Below the pieces are notes generated by a model. It made no database searches. It was not told the origin of the DNA and saw only the letters and a list, made by a program, of their open reading frames with translations. A DNA stretch of 64,000 bases, taken from assembly GCA_050262615.1 (NCBI GenBank), contig JBLNEL010000329.1:1-64000 (forward strand). The letters run 5' to 3'. Below are positions 16,071 through 25,696 of this stretch, piece by piece; within the stretch, counting starts at the first letter, position 1, and each line of letters opens with the position of its first letter. The position numbers were made by a program, and so were the translations under genes. This DNA comes from JAUZPB01 sp050262615 (GTDB lineage Bacteria > Bacteroidota > Ignavibacteria > Ignavibacteriales > SURF-24).

Positions 16071-17648
16071 ATGGATCCAGAGTTTATAAAAGTATTGCTG
16101 ATAGAAGATAATATTGGTGATGCAAGGCTCATAAATGAAATGATGAGTGACATTAATAATGTACTCTGCCGCTTTGACCATGCCTTCAGGCTATCGACCG
16201 GGTTAGAAAAACTTGAAAGCAACAGTTATGATGTCGTTCTGCTGGATTTAGGATTACCTGACAGCAAAGGACTTGAGGCATTAAAGAAAGTCAATGCCGC
16301 AGCGCGCAGTTTGCCGATAATAATCATGACAGGTTTAGAAGATGAAGCTCTGGCAGTGGAAGCAGTAAAAATGGGAGCCCAGGATTATCTGCTTAAAATG
16401 CAGATTGACAGTTACCTTCTATTGCGTTCAATACGTTATGCGATTGAAAGGAAGAAGTCTGAAGAGCATCTGCGTGAAAGTGAAGAGAGATATCATAGTT
16501 TATTCCGAAATAATTATTCCACCATTCTTATTATAGACACCGAAACAGGAGAAATAGTTGATGCCAATGCAGCGGCATGTGAGTTTTACGGTTATTCAAA
16601 AGAAGAGCTGACAAGCAGAAAGATCGCTGAAATAAACTGTTTGCCTGAGGGGGAAATCTTTACAAAAATGAATCTAGCACGAAACTATACAGACAATCAT
16701 TTCTTTTTCAGGCACAGACTAGCCAGTGGAGAAGTGCGTGATGTAGAAGTCTACAGCGGGCCGATCGTATTAAAGAAGAAGCAATTGCTATATTCAATAG
16801 TACACGATATTACAGAGCGCAAAAAAGCAGAAGAGCAGGTAAGGAAATATGTTGAAGAGCTGCGTGCAAGCAAGGAAATGCTTGAAAAAAACGCGGCTGA
16901 AATGGCCGAATTAAATAAAAAGCTGCATGAAACCAATGCCAGTAAAGACAAATTTCTTTCAATTGTTTCTCATGATCTTAAGAGTCCGTTTCAGGGATTA
17001 CTAGGTTTATCCAAAGCATTAGCTGAAGAATATTCCACTCTGACTGAAAGTGAAAGGATCAGGTATGCAGCTTATTTAAGCAATACAACTCAGCATTTAT
17101 ACAATCTGATCGAGAACATGCTTCAGTGGTCAAGAATAGAGACAGGTAAAGTAAAATTTCAGCCTATAGAGATCAGCGCATATGCTGAAGCCATGTATGT
17201 AATAAGTCTGTTAAACGGGAGGGTTGTTAAGAAAAACATATCAATTGTTAATCTGATTGAAAAAGAACTCTGTATTTATGCAGACAATGAAATGTTTAAT
17301 TCATTACTGCAGAATCTGATAACAAATGCAATAAAGTTCACATATACAGGCGGAACAGTAACTATCTCGTCGTTTTCAGGGTATTTTAATGGAATAGAGG
17401 AGACCGGTATTGCCATAAGCGACGATGGGGTTGGAATAAGCGAAGAACAGCTTGAGGATCTTTTCCGTTTAGATGTTCGTGATTCAAAGCCCGGGACAGA
17501 GAATGAAAAAGGCACAGGTTTAGGGCTAATAATCTGCAAAGAAATAGTTGAAAAGCATGGGGGCAAAATATGGGCCGAAAGCCAGTCTGGTAAGGGCAGC
17601 ACATTTAAGTTTACATTACCAAACAAAGTAAGATCACAGACCAGATAA
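16071..17648 (+). CDS. Hybrid histidine kinase: REC-PAS-HisKA-HATPase
   Basis: This 525-residue soluble protein has the receiver domain first (Asp59, LLDLGLPD; Lys109) and then a PAS domain (about 142-250, ending DITERKK). A coiled coil leads to the HisKA domain with His301 in SIVSHDLKSPF, and the ATPase domain has N (LITNAIKF), G1 (DDGVG) and G2 (GTGLGLIICKEI) boxes. With a receiver at the input end, it is probably controlled by phosphorylation or by a cognate kinase rather than directly by a membrane sensor. It has no membrane segment. The ATG at 16071 follows CGGGAGA; the in-frame TTG at 16050 lacks a ribosome site. It belongs to a paralogous set with the genes at 428 and 39725. Confidence 0.93.
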   Translation: MDPEFIKVLLIEDNIGDARLINEMMSDINNVLCRFDHAFRLSTGLEKLESNSYDVVLLDLGLPDSKGLEALKKVNAAARSLPIIIMTGLEDEALAVEAVKMGAQDYLLKMQIDSYLLLRSIRYAIERKKSEEHLRESEERYHSLFRNNYSTILIIDTETGEIVDANAAACEFYGYSKEELTSRKIAEINCLPEGEIFTKMNLARNYTDNHFFFRHRLASGEVRDVEVYSGPIVLKKKQLLYSIVHDITERKKAEEQVRKYVEELRASKEMLEKNAAEMAELNKKLHETNASKDKFLSIVSHDLKSPFQGLLGLSKALAEEYSTLTESERIRYAAYLSNTTQHLYNLIENMLQWSRIETGKVKFQPIEISAYAEAMYVISLLNGRVVKKNISIVNLIEKELCIYADNEMFNSLLQNLITNAIKFTYTGGTVTISSFSGYFNGIEETGIAISDDGVGISEEQLEDLFRLDVRDSKPGTENEKGTGLGLIICKEIVEKHGGKIWAESQSGKGSTFKFTLPNKVRSQTR

Positions 17649-17696
17649 AGTAAAATCAAAGTCATAGGATAAAAGCAATACAAGTGCTCCGCAGCA

Positions 17697-17724
17697 GGGA
17701 ACGAAATATAAAAATTTCGTTCCC
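17697..17724. terminator. Hairpin between convergent kinase and ybjQ genes
   Basis: GGGAACGAAAT (17697-17707) and ATTTCGTTCCC (17714-17724) form a perfect 11-bp stem with a 6-base loop. No U run follows, so termination is plausible but not certain. Confidence 0.55.
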
Positions 17725-17736
17725 CGTAGAGGTAAA

Positions 17737-18069
17737 TTATTCCTTTTCAAGCACGACAGCAGTGCCGTAGGCCAGCACCTCGGTTACACCAGACATAACC
17801 TCATTTGCGTCATACCTGATGCCGATAACAGCATTTGCACCGAGTTCCTCGGCATGCTGAAGCATAATGTCAAAAGAGTCGTTCCTTGTTTTTTCACAGA
17901 GTTCGGTAAACAGTGTGATATTACCGCCCACCAAAGTCTGGAGGCTGGCGCCTACGGTACCAAAAATCGAGCGGGATCTTACAACGATCCCACGTACAAT
18001 ACCGAGATTCTTTTTAATTCTGTAGCCATCGATAGTAAATGCTGTTGTTGTCAAGCTGTGGTCCAACAT
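17737..18069 (-). CDS. YbjQ/UPF0145 family protein
   Basis: The 110-residue cytoplasmic protein matches the small YbjQ family (a pentameric heavy-metal-binding-like fold). The signatures are LTTTAFTIDGYRIKKNLGIVRG at the N-terminus, the R-S-R-S-I-F-G turn, A-E-x-L-G-A-N-A-V-I-G-I-R-Y-D and V-L-A-Y-G-T-A-V-V. It is full length. Function in the family is not settled; metal binding has been proposed from structure. It stands alone between convergent and divergent neighbours. Confidence 0.92.
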   Translation of the reverse strand: MLDHSLTTTAFTIDGYRIKKNLGIVRGIVVRSRSIFGTVGASLQTLVGGNITLFTELCEKTRNDSFDIMLQHAEELGANAVIGIRYDANEVMSGVTEVLAYGTAVVLEKE

Positions 18070-18180
18070 ACTCTTCCCCTTTTTTATTTATAAGAAAAAC
18101 AAAAATCTCTCAAGGTTTAACCAAACGGAAAATTAATTAATTCAGATTCCAGAATCCAGAATAAAGTAGTTGAGAATAAA

Positions 18181-18255
18181 TTAACAGAGAAAAAATTAAC
18201 AGAGAAAAAATTAACAGAGAGAAAATTAACAGAGAGAAAATTAACAGAGGGTAAA
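18181..18255. repeat. 15-bp tandem repeat, five copies
   Basis: TTAACAGAGAAAAAA-type units occupy 18181-18195, 18196-18210, 18211-18225, 18226-18240 and 18241-18255. It is in the 355-base gap between ybjQ and the NmrA-like gene. A spurious minus-strand frame reads through it because the period is a multiple of three. Confidence 0.95.
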
Positions 18256-18424
18256 TTCATATATAAAAAGAATGAAATTGCAGTGTTTGCAATTTGCGGT
18301 ATTTTCAAAAGAATTGATTTTAAGAGGAATTGAAGCTACCTTAAATTTCACAGTGTTTCTTAAATAAATGTTCTGATAAGAGGAGTTTTGAATTAAACCC
18401 AGGAAAACTTTAAAGGAGGAAAAT

Positions 18425-19306
18425 ATGGCCGATCGAGAGAAACTTATTCTTGTAACCGGTGCAACCGGGCACCAAGGCGGAGCAGTAGCAAGGCACTTAA
18501 TACAGAACGGATTTAAGGTACGGGCTCTTACGCGCAATCCCAAGGCAGCACAGGCAAAGGGAATAAAGACCAAAGGAATTGAATTAGTACAGGGAGATCT
18601 TTACAAGCCGGAGACAATTGAGCCGCATCTGAAAAATATTTACGGTATATATGCTGTGCAGAATTTCTGGGAGCATGGTTATCAGGGAGAAGTTCAGCAA
18701 GGAAGGTCTCTTGTTGATCTGGCAAAGAAAGCAGACGTAGAGCATTTTGTATACAGTTCTGTTGCAAGTGCAAACAAAGGAACCGGGCTTTCTCACTTTG
18801 AGAGCAAGTACGAGCTTGAACAATACTTAAAGCAGAGCGGTGTAAATTACACGATCTTCAGGCCGGTTTTCTTTATGGAAAATTTCATTGCAATGCACAA
18901 TCAGATCTTAGAAGGAAAGCTTGTAAGTGCAATCGAGAATGATATTCCCCTGCAGATGATAGCCGTAGATGATATTGGGGCATTTGTTGCCCAGGCGTTT
19001 ATGCATCCGGATATTTTCGGTCATAAGGAAATAGATATTGCCAGTGATTCTAAAACCATGCCCGAAGCTGCGCAGATATTCAGTGATGTTTTAGGCGAGC
19101 AGGTCAAATATGTTAAACTGGATCTGGAGGAATTCAAAAACATCATGGGGGATGAGTATGCTAAGATGATGGATTGGTTTAACAAAGTAGGCTATGATGT
19201 TGACATTGATGCATTAAGGCAGAATTATGATGTTGATCTGACATCCTTTAAGGACTGGGTAAGGAAAGCCGACTTTCATCAGTACAAGGTCAGGCAGCAT
19301 AAGTAA
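18425..19306 (+). CDS. NmrA/HSCARG-like NAD(P)-binding protein
   Basis: The 293-residue cytoplasmic protein has an N-terminal Rossmann fold with GATGHQGG at about 12-19 and the R-x-x-x-R-N-P-K-A cofactor strand. NmrA-family blocks follow: YGIYAVQNFWE, HFVYSSVASANKGTGLSHFESKYE and FRPVFFMENF. The Tyr-x3-Lys of ordinary SDRs is not in the usual place (HFESKYELE), typical of atypical extended SDRs that sense the NADP redox state or reduce small quinones. A strong GGAGG precedes the ATG by a few bases, predicting good translation. It has no operon partner. A regulatory rather than enzymatic role is possible. Confidence 0.88.
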   Translation: MADREKLILVTGATGHQGGAVARHLIQNGFKVRALTRNPKAAQAKGIKTKGIELVQGDLYKPETIEPHLKNIYGIYAVQNFWEHGYQGEVQQGRSLVDLAKKADVEHFVYSSVASANKGTGLSHFESKYELEQYLKQSGVNYTIFRPVFFMENFIAMHNQILEGKLVSAIENDIPLQMIAVDDIGAFVAQAFMHPDIFGHKEIDIASDSKTMPEAAQIFSDVLGEQVKYVKLDLEEFKNIMGDEYAKMMDWFNKVGYDVDIDALRQNYDVDLTSFKDWVRKADFHQYKVRQHK

Positions 19307-19380
19307 GCTGTAAAATACAGAGCTTGTGCGGAATTCCCGGCAATTAAAAAAACGGTATAGAAGCAGGCTTGTAAGTAAAA

Positions 19381-19427
19381 GGATAAAGGCAGAAATAAAA
19401 AAAAGGATAAAGGCAGAAATAAAAAAA
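19381..19427. repeat. 24-bp repeat in two tandem copies
   Basis: GGATAAAGGCAGAAATAAAA plus an A run is repeated at 19381-19404 and 19405-19427. It is between the NmrA-like gene and the downstream terminator. Confidence 0.85.
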
Positions 19428-19482
19428 GGATTAACAATGATTTTATGAGTGCTAAATTCATAAAAGCCTGTTAATCCTTTTT
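19423..19482. terminator. Long inverted repeat, bidirectional terminator
   Basis: AAAAAGGATTAACA (19423-19436) and TGTTAATCCTTTTT (19469-19482) are a perfect 14-bp inverted repeat with a 32-base loop. The A5/T5 ends serve both the rightward NmrA-like gene and the leftward alaS gene. Confidence 0.75.
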
Positions 19483-19532
19483 ATTAATATAGTAAAGCCC
19501 TTATAAGATCAAGATCTTACTAAATTCAGATA

Positions 19533-22118
19533 TCAGAGGTACTTTTTAACTACATCTTCCACCTGTTTTAAGGCGTCAGGAATCCTGCTAACATCTTTTC
19601 CGCCGGCTGTAGCCAGGTGAGGTCTTCCGCCGCCGCCGCCGCCGACCAATTTTGCGATATCGCCAACGATCTTTCCTGCTGCGAGGTTTTTGCTTTTCAT
19701 CAGGTCGTCTGAAACGACGCAGACAATGCCGACCTTGCCGTCAAGTTCGCTTATAAGAACACCGGCAGCATCTTTCATCTTCAGGCGCAGTTCATCTCCC
19801 ATAGCTTTAAGCTCATCCATGTTAGAAGCTTCAACCTTTCCTTTGTAGACTTTTATTCCATCAACACTTGAAGGATTTGAAAGAATACTATCAATGCCGC
19901 CAAGCTTAGCCTTCAGGCTTAAGTCAGCAATTTCTTTTTCGAGTTTTCTTTTTTCTTCCAGAAGCTGTGCTATTTTTTCTTCTTCTTTTTTTATTTCCTC
20001 AGTCTGAGAGTGAATAAATTCTTCAACGCCTTTACCTGTAACGGCTTCGATTCTTCTGATGCCGCTGGCAATAGAAGATTCGCTTAATATTTTGAATATG
20101 CCTATCTGCGAAGTATTAGTAACGTGTGTACCGCCGCAGAACTCCTTACTTACGTCACCGGCTTCAATTACGTTTACCCTGTCGCCATACTTATCGCCGA
20201 AGAACATAAGAGCGCCCATCTGCTTAGCCTGCTCAAAAGGAATTGCGCGGTGGTGAGTAACCTTTATATTGCTTCTTATCTGTTCATTTACAATTGCTTC
20301 AATCTGGTCAATTTCCTCCTGGCTTAACTTTGCATAATGAGCAAAGTCGAAACGCAGTCTATCAGGGCCGACATAAGAGCCCGACTGATGAACGTGGGTG
20401 CCGAGGATTTTTCTTAAAGCAGCGTGCAGAAGATGAGTTGCAGTATGGTTTCTCATTATATCCCATCTTCTTTTCTCATCGACAAGAGCTGTGACCTTTG
20501 AGCCTATTTTAATTTTTACATCCTCAGGGTTTTCGGCAACATGTACAATCTTGTCGTTAATCTTAGTCACGTCAACGATCTTAAGAAGATTACGGCCAAT
20601 TTTTATTTGTCCGATATCATCGATCTGTCCGCCTGATTCGACATAGAAGGGTGTGCGGTCAAGGATTATAAAATCTTTACCATCTTCGCGTTTATATCCA
20701 ATAACCTGAGCTGTAACAGAGAACTTTTCATATCCAACGAATTCAGTTTTATCTTCTTCAGTAATTCCAAAAGAATCAAGGTCATTAAATGCAGCGCTTT
20801 GTGATGCGAACTTATCCTTTGTAGATTCTCTTGCGCGAGTTTTCTGTTCATTCATAAGTTCATCGAAGCGGGCCTCATCGATATTCAGGTCGCGTTCGCG
20901 TGCCATAACTGCAGTTAGGTCAACCGGGAAGCCATAAGTATCATAAAGCTGGAAAACATCGTCGCCGCTAATAGTTTTCTGTCCCTGGGATTCAACTCTC
21001 TGAGCTATTTTATCAAAAAGTTCAATTCCCCTATCCAGGGTAACATTAAAGCTTTCCTCTTCGGCTTTTATTATTTTTTCGATATGAGGCTGGTTCTGTT
21101 TTAATTCCGGGAAAACAGAAGACATATGGTCAACAAGAATATTTACCAGTTTATAGAGGAATGGTTTTTTAAGACCTATTTTCCTGCCGTAGCGGGCAGC
21201 CCGTCTTAATATTCTGCGTAAGACGTAACCTCTTCCGTCGTTACCCGGTACAGCGCCATCGGCAATTGCAAAAGAAAGAGTTCTAATATGGTCTGCAATT
21301 ACTCTCATAGGTATTTTATGTTCTTCGGTATCATAAAGTACCTGGGAGAGTTCGGAGATATTATTAATAAGAGGAGCAAAGACATCAGTATCATAATTTG
21401 AACCGGCCTTCTGCATAACGGCGCATATTCTTTCGAAGCCCATGCCGGTATCGACATGTTTTGCAGGAAGCTCGTGCAAAACGCCGTTACTGTCGCGGTT
21501 ATACTGAATAAAGACCAGGTTCCAGATCTCAATACATTCAGGGACGCCGGCATTAACGTATTTAGGGTTGTCATAATCGTCGCTTAAGTTTATATGGATC
21601 TCTGAACAAGGGCCGCAGGGGCCAGTATCGCCCATTTCCCAGAAGTTATCCTTTTCGTCAAAGCGGAGTATATGTTCAGGATTAATATCTGTTTTGGTTT
21701 TCCAGAATTCGAGGGCTTCTTCATCAGTGCGGTAAACCGTAGCCCAGAGTCTTTCCTTAGGAAGTTTCCAGACTTCTGTAAGCAGTTCCCATGCCCATTC
21801 TATAGCTTCAGCTTTATAGTAATCACCGAAAGACCAGTTACCCAGCATTTCAAAAAATGTATGGTGGTAAGTATCGTGGCCAACTTCTTCAAGGTCGTTA
21901 TGTTTTCCGCTTACACGAATGCATTTCTGTGTATCTGCAGCGCGTTTATATTCTCTTGTGCCGGTTCCAAGAAAGACGTCTTTGAACTGGTTCATACCTG
22001 CATTTGTAAAAAGCAGTGTAGGGTCGTCGAAAGGCACTACCGGAGCGCTGGAAACAATTCTGTGATCTTTACTCTTAAAGAAATCCAAAAACTGCTGTCT
22101 AATTTCTGCTGATGTCAT
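19533..22118 (-). CDS. alaS: Alanyl-tRNA synthetase
   Basis: The 861-residue enzyme charges tRNA-Ala. The N-terminal class II catalytic core opens with IRQQFLDFFKSKDHRIVSSA and carries FTNAGMNQFKDVFLG. The editing domain has the zinc ligands HTATHLLH and CGGTHV. The C-terminal C-Ala domain includes the glycine-rich GGGGGGRPHLATAGGKD segment. The length is normal for a bacterial enzyme. It is the last gene of a leftward series, 116 bases downstream of the APC permease, with a terminator after its stop. As a housekeeping gene it is not expected to share the regulation of its neighbours. Confidence 0.98.
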   Translation of the reverse strand: MTSAEIRQQFLDFFKSKDHRIVSSAPVVPFDDPTLLFTNAGMNQFKDVFLGTGTREYKRAADTQKCIRVSGKHNDLEEVGHDTYHHTFFEMLGNWSFGDYYKAEAIEWAWELLTEVWKLPKERLWATVYRTDEEALEFWKTKTDINPEHILRFDEKDNFWEMGDTGPCGPCSEIHINLSDDYDNPKYVNAGVPECIEIWNLVFIQYNRDSNGVLHELPAKHVDTGMGFERICAVMQKAGSNYDTDVFAPLINNISELSQVLYDTEEHKIPMRVIADHIRTLSFAIADGAVPGNDGRGYVLRRILRRAARYGRKIGLKKPFLYKLVNILVDHMSSVFPELKQNQPHIEKIIKAEEESFNVTLDRGIELFDKIAQRVESQGQKTISGDDVFQLYDTYGFPVDLTAVMARERDLNIDEARFDELMNEQKTRARESTKDKFASQSAAFNDLDSFGITEEDKTEFVGYEKFSVTAQVIGYKREDGKDFIILDRTPFYVESGGQIDDIGQIKIGRNLLKIVDVTKINDKIVHVAENPEDVKIKIGSKVTALVDEKRRWDIMRNHTATHLLHAALRKILGTHVHQSGSYVGPDRLRFDFAHYAKLSQEEIDQIEAIVNEQIRSNIKVTHHRAIPFEQAKQMGALMFFGDKYGDRVNVIEAGDVSKEFCGGTHVTNTSQIGIFKILSESSIASGIRRIEAVTGKGVEEFIHSQTEEIKKEEEKIAQLLEEKRKLEKEIADLSLKAKLGGIDSILSNPSSVDGIKVYKGKVEASNMDELKAMGDELRLKMKDAAGVLISELDGKVGIVCVVSDDLMKSKNLAAGKIVGDIAKLVGGGGGGRPHLATAGGKDVSRIPDALKQVEDVVKKYL

Positions 22119-22234
22119 ACTTCTAAATGTTCTTTGTTTGTTATTAAAGCAACAAATATACTAAAATCAGGTGCTAATTTCGACAGCGAAAATCTGCTCT
22201 ATATAAGGGTTCAGCTCAAAGATCCGGGTATTTT

Positions 22235-24082
22235 CTAATCCGTAAGGAGAGGCTGATGGTTTTTATATTCCATTAAAAAAGTAAATTCAGGGAATTTCTT
22301 AGGCAGCTGTACGATCTTATAAATCATTACGCCGATTGACATTCTGTCTAACCAGGAAGACATTGGCCAGCCGAAATGAATATAGAGTTTTTTATCAGAG
22401 GGCATTTCATATTCAAGAGTCTTTAGTATTGCGATGATCATATCAAAAAGCTTCATACCGCGCTGAATAGAGATCCAGAAATGGTTTGGGCTAATATTCT
22501 GAGGTGATTCTTTTCTGGGCACATAGAAGCTTACATACAGGGAATCCCTGCCATCCATCTGTTCAAATTCCGTAGGGCGTCTGAAGTACAAGTGGACATC
22601 CTGACCCGGAAGCTCATAGATAGCAAAAAGCAGGTCCATTGGAGTTCTTGTAGCTCTTCTTACCGGAATATCCGGAGCGCGGAATCTTGATATCCTTAGT
22701 CCTGCGATAAGGAAAATAACAGTAATAATAAACCACAATAGTGTGCCAAAAGGCCTGTGGATAATGATATAGGCAAACGTACTTACAAGAACGATAAAAA
22801 GCAGAAGGGTTCCTAGTCTGGAGGTATGATAGGATATTTCCTTTGTACCTTTTGAGTATCTATAGATAAGCAGTGAGCCTGTATTAATGCAGAAACTTGC
22901 AACAAGACCGACGGCATACATTTCGGCTAAAATCGCCTGGCTGCCGCTAGTAACAATCAGTATAGCCGAATAGAATATTCCGTTTATAATATGGATTCTG
23001 AAGAGGGACTGTTTTTTATTAAGCTGGATAAGCCAGTGGAAGTTATATCTTTCAGCTACTTTTTCAATCAGTTCGGCAGAAGCGACCATGGCAGTATTTA
23101 CAGCCATAATAAGGGTAATACTTGCAAGTACTGCAACCACAATGCCGAAGAATTCTCCATTTACGCTTGAAGCGAATGCCGGGATAAGGTCAGTTTCATG
23201 TTTACTGATATCGATCTTTGAAGAGAGGGCAAAAAGAGCTATTAAGGGTGTTACCAGTCCTACGGTAAGGGCGAGGAACAGGTAAGCTCTTCTTATTTCC
23301 TTCCAGCTTTTTACAAGTGAAGCTGTCTGAAGGACAGATTCAATTCCGGAATAAGCCAGTATACAGCTGCCTATACCGATAATGATATTCTGATAGCCGC
23401 CGAAGAATGATCCATGGCTTAAATCGCCCCAGAAATCCTTAAAGCTCTCGCCCACCTTACCAATGGTCTCAGGAGACAAATTAACTGCACCGCCCAGCAA
23501 AAGATTAATAAGAACAAAAGAAGCAAAGACAAAAATAAGGAATGTAAATTTTGCATTTTCCTTTATACCTATAATATTTAAGCCGGTTATAGCCCAAATT
23601 ACGCCGAATTTAAGAAAAAACTTTATTTCGGGGCTCATAGCAAGGAACGAAGTGCCGTTTTCAACAGCGCTGACAGTAGAAATAGCAGCTGTAAGTACAT
23701 AGTCGACAATAATTGAAGAGATAGCGATAAATGAAAAACTTGGTCCTAAAACAAGGTAAGAGAAAGAATAAACGCCGCCTCCTTTTATATTATTGACCTC
23801 AAGAATTTCAGCAATTTCGACCATACGTGTAGAAAGAAAGCGGATAAGGATAGAAGTAAGGGCAATATAGACAATTGCTTTAATGCCAATAAACCTGAAG
23901 GCTTCAAATGGTGCATAATAGATTGAAGTCAGTTCATCCATAAGTGTAATAATGCCGACTGCAATCCATGTAAGCCACCATCTGCCATTAGAAAGATAAG
24001 AAAGGTAGTCTTTTTTACTGACCAGTTTAATAAAGCCTGCTACAAGAAGGATATTAACAATAGTATATATAATCAAATTCAT
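22235..24082 (-). CDS. APC-superfamily permease with C-terminal soluble domain
   Basis: The 615-residue inner-membrane protein has about 12 hydrophobic segments in residues 1-460. APC-type signatures include KGGGVYSFSYLVLGPSFSF in TM3 and YSGIESVLQTASLVKSWKEI in TM6-7. The last 150 residues or so are hydrophilic and carry no domain I recognise; such tails often regulate transport. The substrate is likely an amino acid or amine, but the sequence does not say which. A sigma-54-type promoter (24138-24152) and two CAAAATG dyads (24246-24290) lie upstream, matching those ahead of the neighbouring two-component operon. That suggests control by the regulator at 24306-25661. Confidence 0.88.
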   Translation of the reverse strand: MNLIIYTIVNILLVAGFIKLVSKKDYLSYLSNGRWWLTWIAVGIITLMDELTSIYYAPFEAFRFIGIKAIVYIALTSILIRFLSTRMVEIAEILEVNNIKGGGVYSFSYLVLGPSFSFIAISSIIVDYVLTAAISTVSAVENGTSFLAMSPEIKFFLKFGVIWAITGLNIIGIKENAKFTFLIFVFASFVLINLLLGGAVNLSPETIGKVGESFKDFWGDLSHGSFFGGYQNIIIGIGSCILAYSGIESVLQTASLVKSWKEIRRAYLFLALTVGLVTPLIALFALSSKIDISKHETDLIPAFASSVNGEFFGIVVAVLASITLIMAVNTAMVASAELIEKVAERYNFHWLIQLNKKQSLFRIHIINGIFYSAILIVTSGSQAILAEMYAVGLVASFCINTGSLLIYRYSKGTKEISYHTSRLGTLLLFIVLVSTFAYIIIHRPFGTLLWFIITVIFLIAGLRISRFRAPDIPVRRATRTPMDLLFAIYELPGQDVHLYFRRPTEFEQMDGRDSLYVSFYVPRKESPQNISPNHFWISIQRGMKLFDMIIAILKTLEYEMPSDKKLYIHFGWPMSSWLDRMSIGVMIYKIVQLPKKFPEFTFLMEYKNHQPLLTD

Positions 24083-24137
24083 AAAACAAGTCCGGCTAAT
24101 AATTAATTGGGAGAGCTAGTGTATAGGGAAGATTAAT

Positions 24138-24152
24138 TCAGATATTATGCCA
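24138..24152 (-). promoter_or_regulatory. Sigma-54-type promoter for the APC permease
   Basis: On the minus strand TGGCAT-N5-CTGAA has the exact GG-N10-G spacing (GG at 24151-24150, G at 24139). Only the last base of the -12 GC and the last base of TGGCAC deviate. Transcription would start near 24126, about 44 bases before the ATG. Confidence 0.45.
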
Positions 24153-24245
24153 TGCTCAGATAAAAGGAATTGTAAAAAAAATCTGAAAAAATTAAGAAAT
24201 TAAAGGTTTTTAGAAGTGAAATGCCCGGGAGTGTGGAATGGGGTA

Positions 24246-24290
24246 TACCAAAATGAAAGGATAAGGCTATTAAGGTATATCAAAATGAAA
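24246..24290. promoter_or_regulatory. Two CAAAATG-centred sites, candidate enhancer for the NtrC-type regulator
   Basis: TACCAAAATGAAA (24246-24258) and TATCAAAATGAAA (24278-24290) match the dyads at 28173-28205. They lie about 95-140 bases upstream of the sigma-54-type promoter of the permease, the usual place for an activator site. Confidence 0.45.
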
Positions 24291-24305
24291 GATGATCGAT
24301 TTCAG

Positions 24306-25661
24306 TTATTCAAGTCCGTAGCTCTGAAGTTTTCTATACAAGGTAGTAACGCCAATGCCCAGGAGTTCTGCTGCGCGGGTTTTATTTCCGTTTACATCTT
24401 TAAGTATACTTATAATGTGCTGTTTTTCAATTTCCTCAAGAGAAGCCCTGGCTGAGAGAGCCTGCTGAGGCTGTGCTGAAGAAGAATTTCTATGGAATTC
24501 CGAAGGGAGGCTGGAGGCTTTAATTACATTTCCATCAGTAAGTATTACAGCGCGTTCAATAATATTTTTAAGTTCTCTGATATTTCCAGGGTAATCATAA
24601 GCTTTTAACTTTTCAATAAATTCAGGTTCAACAAGTGTAATATTTTTCTTAAGTTTTAATGAATATTCATTAATAAAATTTTCGGCAAGGCTGGGGATAT
24701 CTTCCTTATGTTTTCTTAAAGGAGGAATATCGATCCGCATGACATTAATTCTGTAGTAGAGGTCGGATCTGAACAATCCCTTAGATATCTCATCCTCAAG
24801 GTTTTTATTAGTAGCTGCAATTATCCGTACATCGACATTAGTAGTTTTAGTATCTCCCTGTTTAATAAACGAATTGGTTTCGATCACCCTTAGGAGTTTT
24901 GCCTGGAGGCTGGGGTCAAGGTCGCCGATCTCATCGAGGAAAAGAGTTCCCTGGTGGGCCTCTTCGAACAGGCCTTTTTTATTCCTGTTAGCACCGGTAA
25001 AGGCGCCTGCCTTATAGCCGAACATTTCACTTTCGAGCAGTTCCTTTGCAAAAGCGCTGCAGTTTACAGCAACGAAAGCATTGTCATGTCTTGAGCTTGC
25101 GTTGTGTATTGATTGAGCGAAGATTTCCTTGCCTGTTCCAGTTTCCCCGGATAATAAAACCGGTGCATCTGTTTCAGCCACCTTTTTAGCCAGGTTTACA
25201 GAGCTTTTAAGCAGTCCCTCTGCGCCAATAATACTATTAAAGCTGAATCTTTCAGAGATCCTGTTTTCAAGCTGTTCGATCCTTTTTCTAAGCTGCACTT
25301 TTTCGAGTGCTTTTTCTACAAGCGGTAATATTTTATTATCCTCATCGCCCTTTGTAATATAATCAAAAGCGCCTGATTTAATAGCCTTGACGCCATCCTG
25401 AATAGTGCCGTAAGCCGTAAGCATAATAATTTCGCATAATGGGGCTTTTTGTTTTATTGAAGCAATCAGATCAAGGCCGTTGGCATCGGGAAGCTTAACA
25501 TCGCTTATTACAAGCTGTACTTCTTCACGTTCTAAAATGCTCATTGCTTCAAGAGCGTTTTCTGCTTCAAGGATGCGGTAATTTTCAAGTGATAAAAGTC
25601 TTGAAAGTATGCTTCTTAAGTCAACCTCATCGTCGATTATTAGAATTTTTCCCTTATCCAT
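24306..25661 (-). CDS. Sigma-54-dependent response regulator (NtrC family)
   Basis: The 451-residue protein has a receiver domain (Asp54 in ISDVKLPD, Lys104) and an AAA+ domain with Walker A GETGTGKE (172-179), GAFTGA (219-224) and FLDEIGD Walker B. A Fis-type helix-turn-helix lies at the C-terminus (about 425-449, GNKTRAAELLGIGVTTLYRKL). It is the third gene of the operon hyp-kinase-regulator, 35 bases after the kinase, and is the cognate partner of that kinase. CAAAATG-centred dyads occur upstream of two sigma-54-type promoters, one in front of its own operon and one in front of the permease. These are the likely binding sites; the regulator is therefore probably autoregulated. Confidence 0.95.
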   Translation of the reverse strand: MDKGKILIIDDEVDLRSILSRLLSLENYRILEAENALEAMSILEREEVQLVISDVKLPDANGLDLIASIKQKAPLCEIIMLTAYGTIQDGVKAIKSGAFDYITKGDEDNKILPLVEKALEKVQLRKRIEQLENRISERFSFNSIIGAEGLLKSSVNLAKKVAETDAPVLLSGETGTGKEIFAQSIHNASSRHDNAFVAVNCSAFAKELLESEMFGYKAGAFTGANRNKKGLFEEAHQGTLFLDEIGDLDPSLQAKLLRVIETNSFIKQGDTKTTNVDVRIIAATNKNLEDEISKGLFRSDLYYRINVMRIDIPPLRKHKEDIPSLAENFINEYSLKLKKNITLVEPEFIEKLKAYDYPGNIRELKNIIERAVILTDGNVIKASSLPSEFHRNSSSAQPQQALSARASLEEIEKQHIISILKDVNGNKTRAAELLGIGVTTLYRKLQSYGLE

Positions 25662-25696
25662 TTATTCTTACTTCAGCTGTTTTATTTGGAAAATTA

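Noticed and set aside
18117..18308. 63-residue minus-strand frame with NF(L/F)SV repeats
   Set aside because: Read-through of the 15-bp tandem repeat, whose period is a multiple of three; no start context.
21672..22112. 146-residue plus-strand frame
   Set aside because: Antisense to the conserved catalytic core of alaS.
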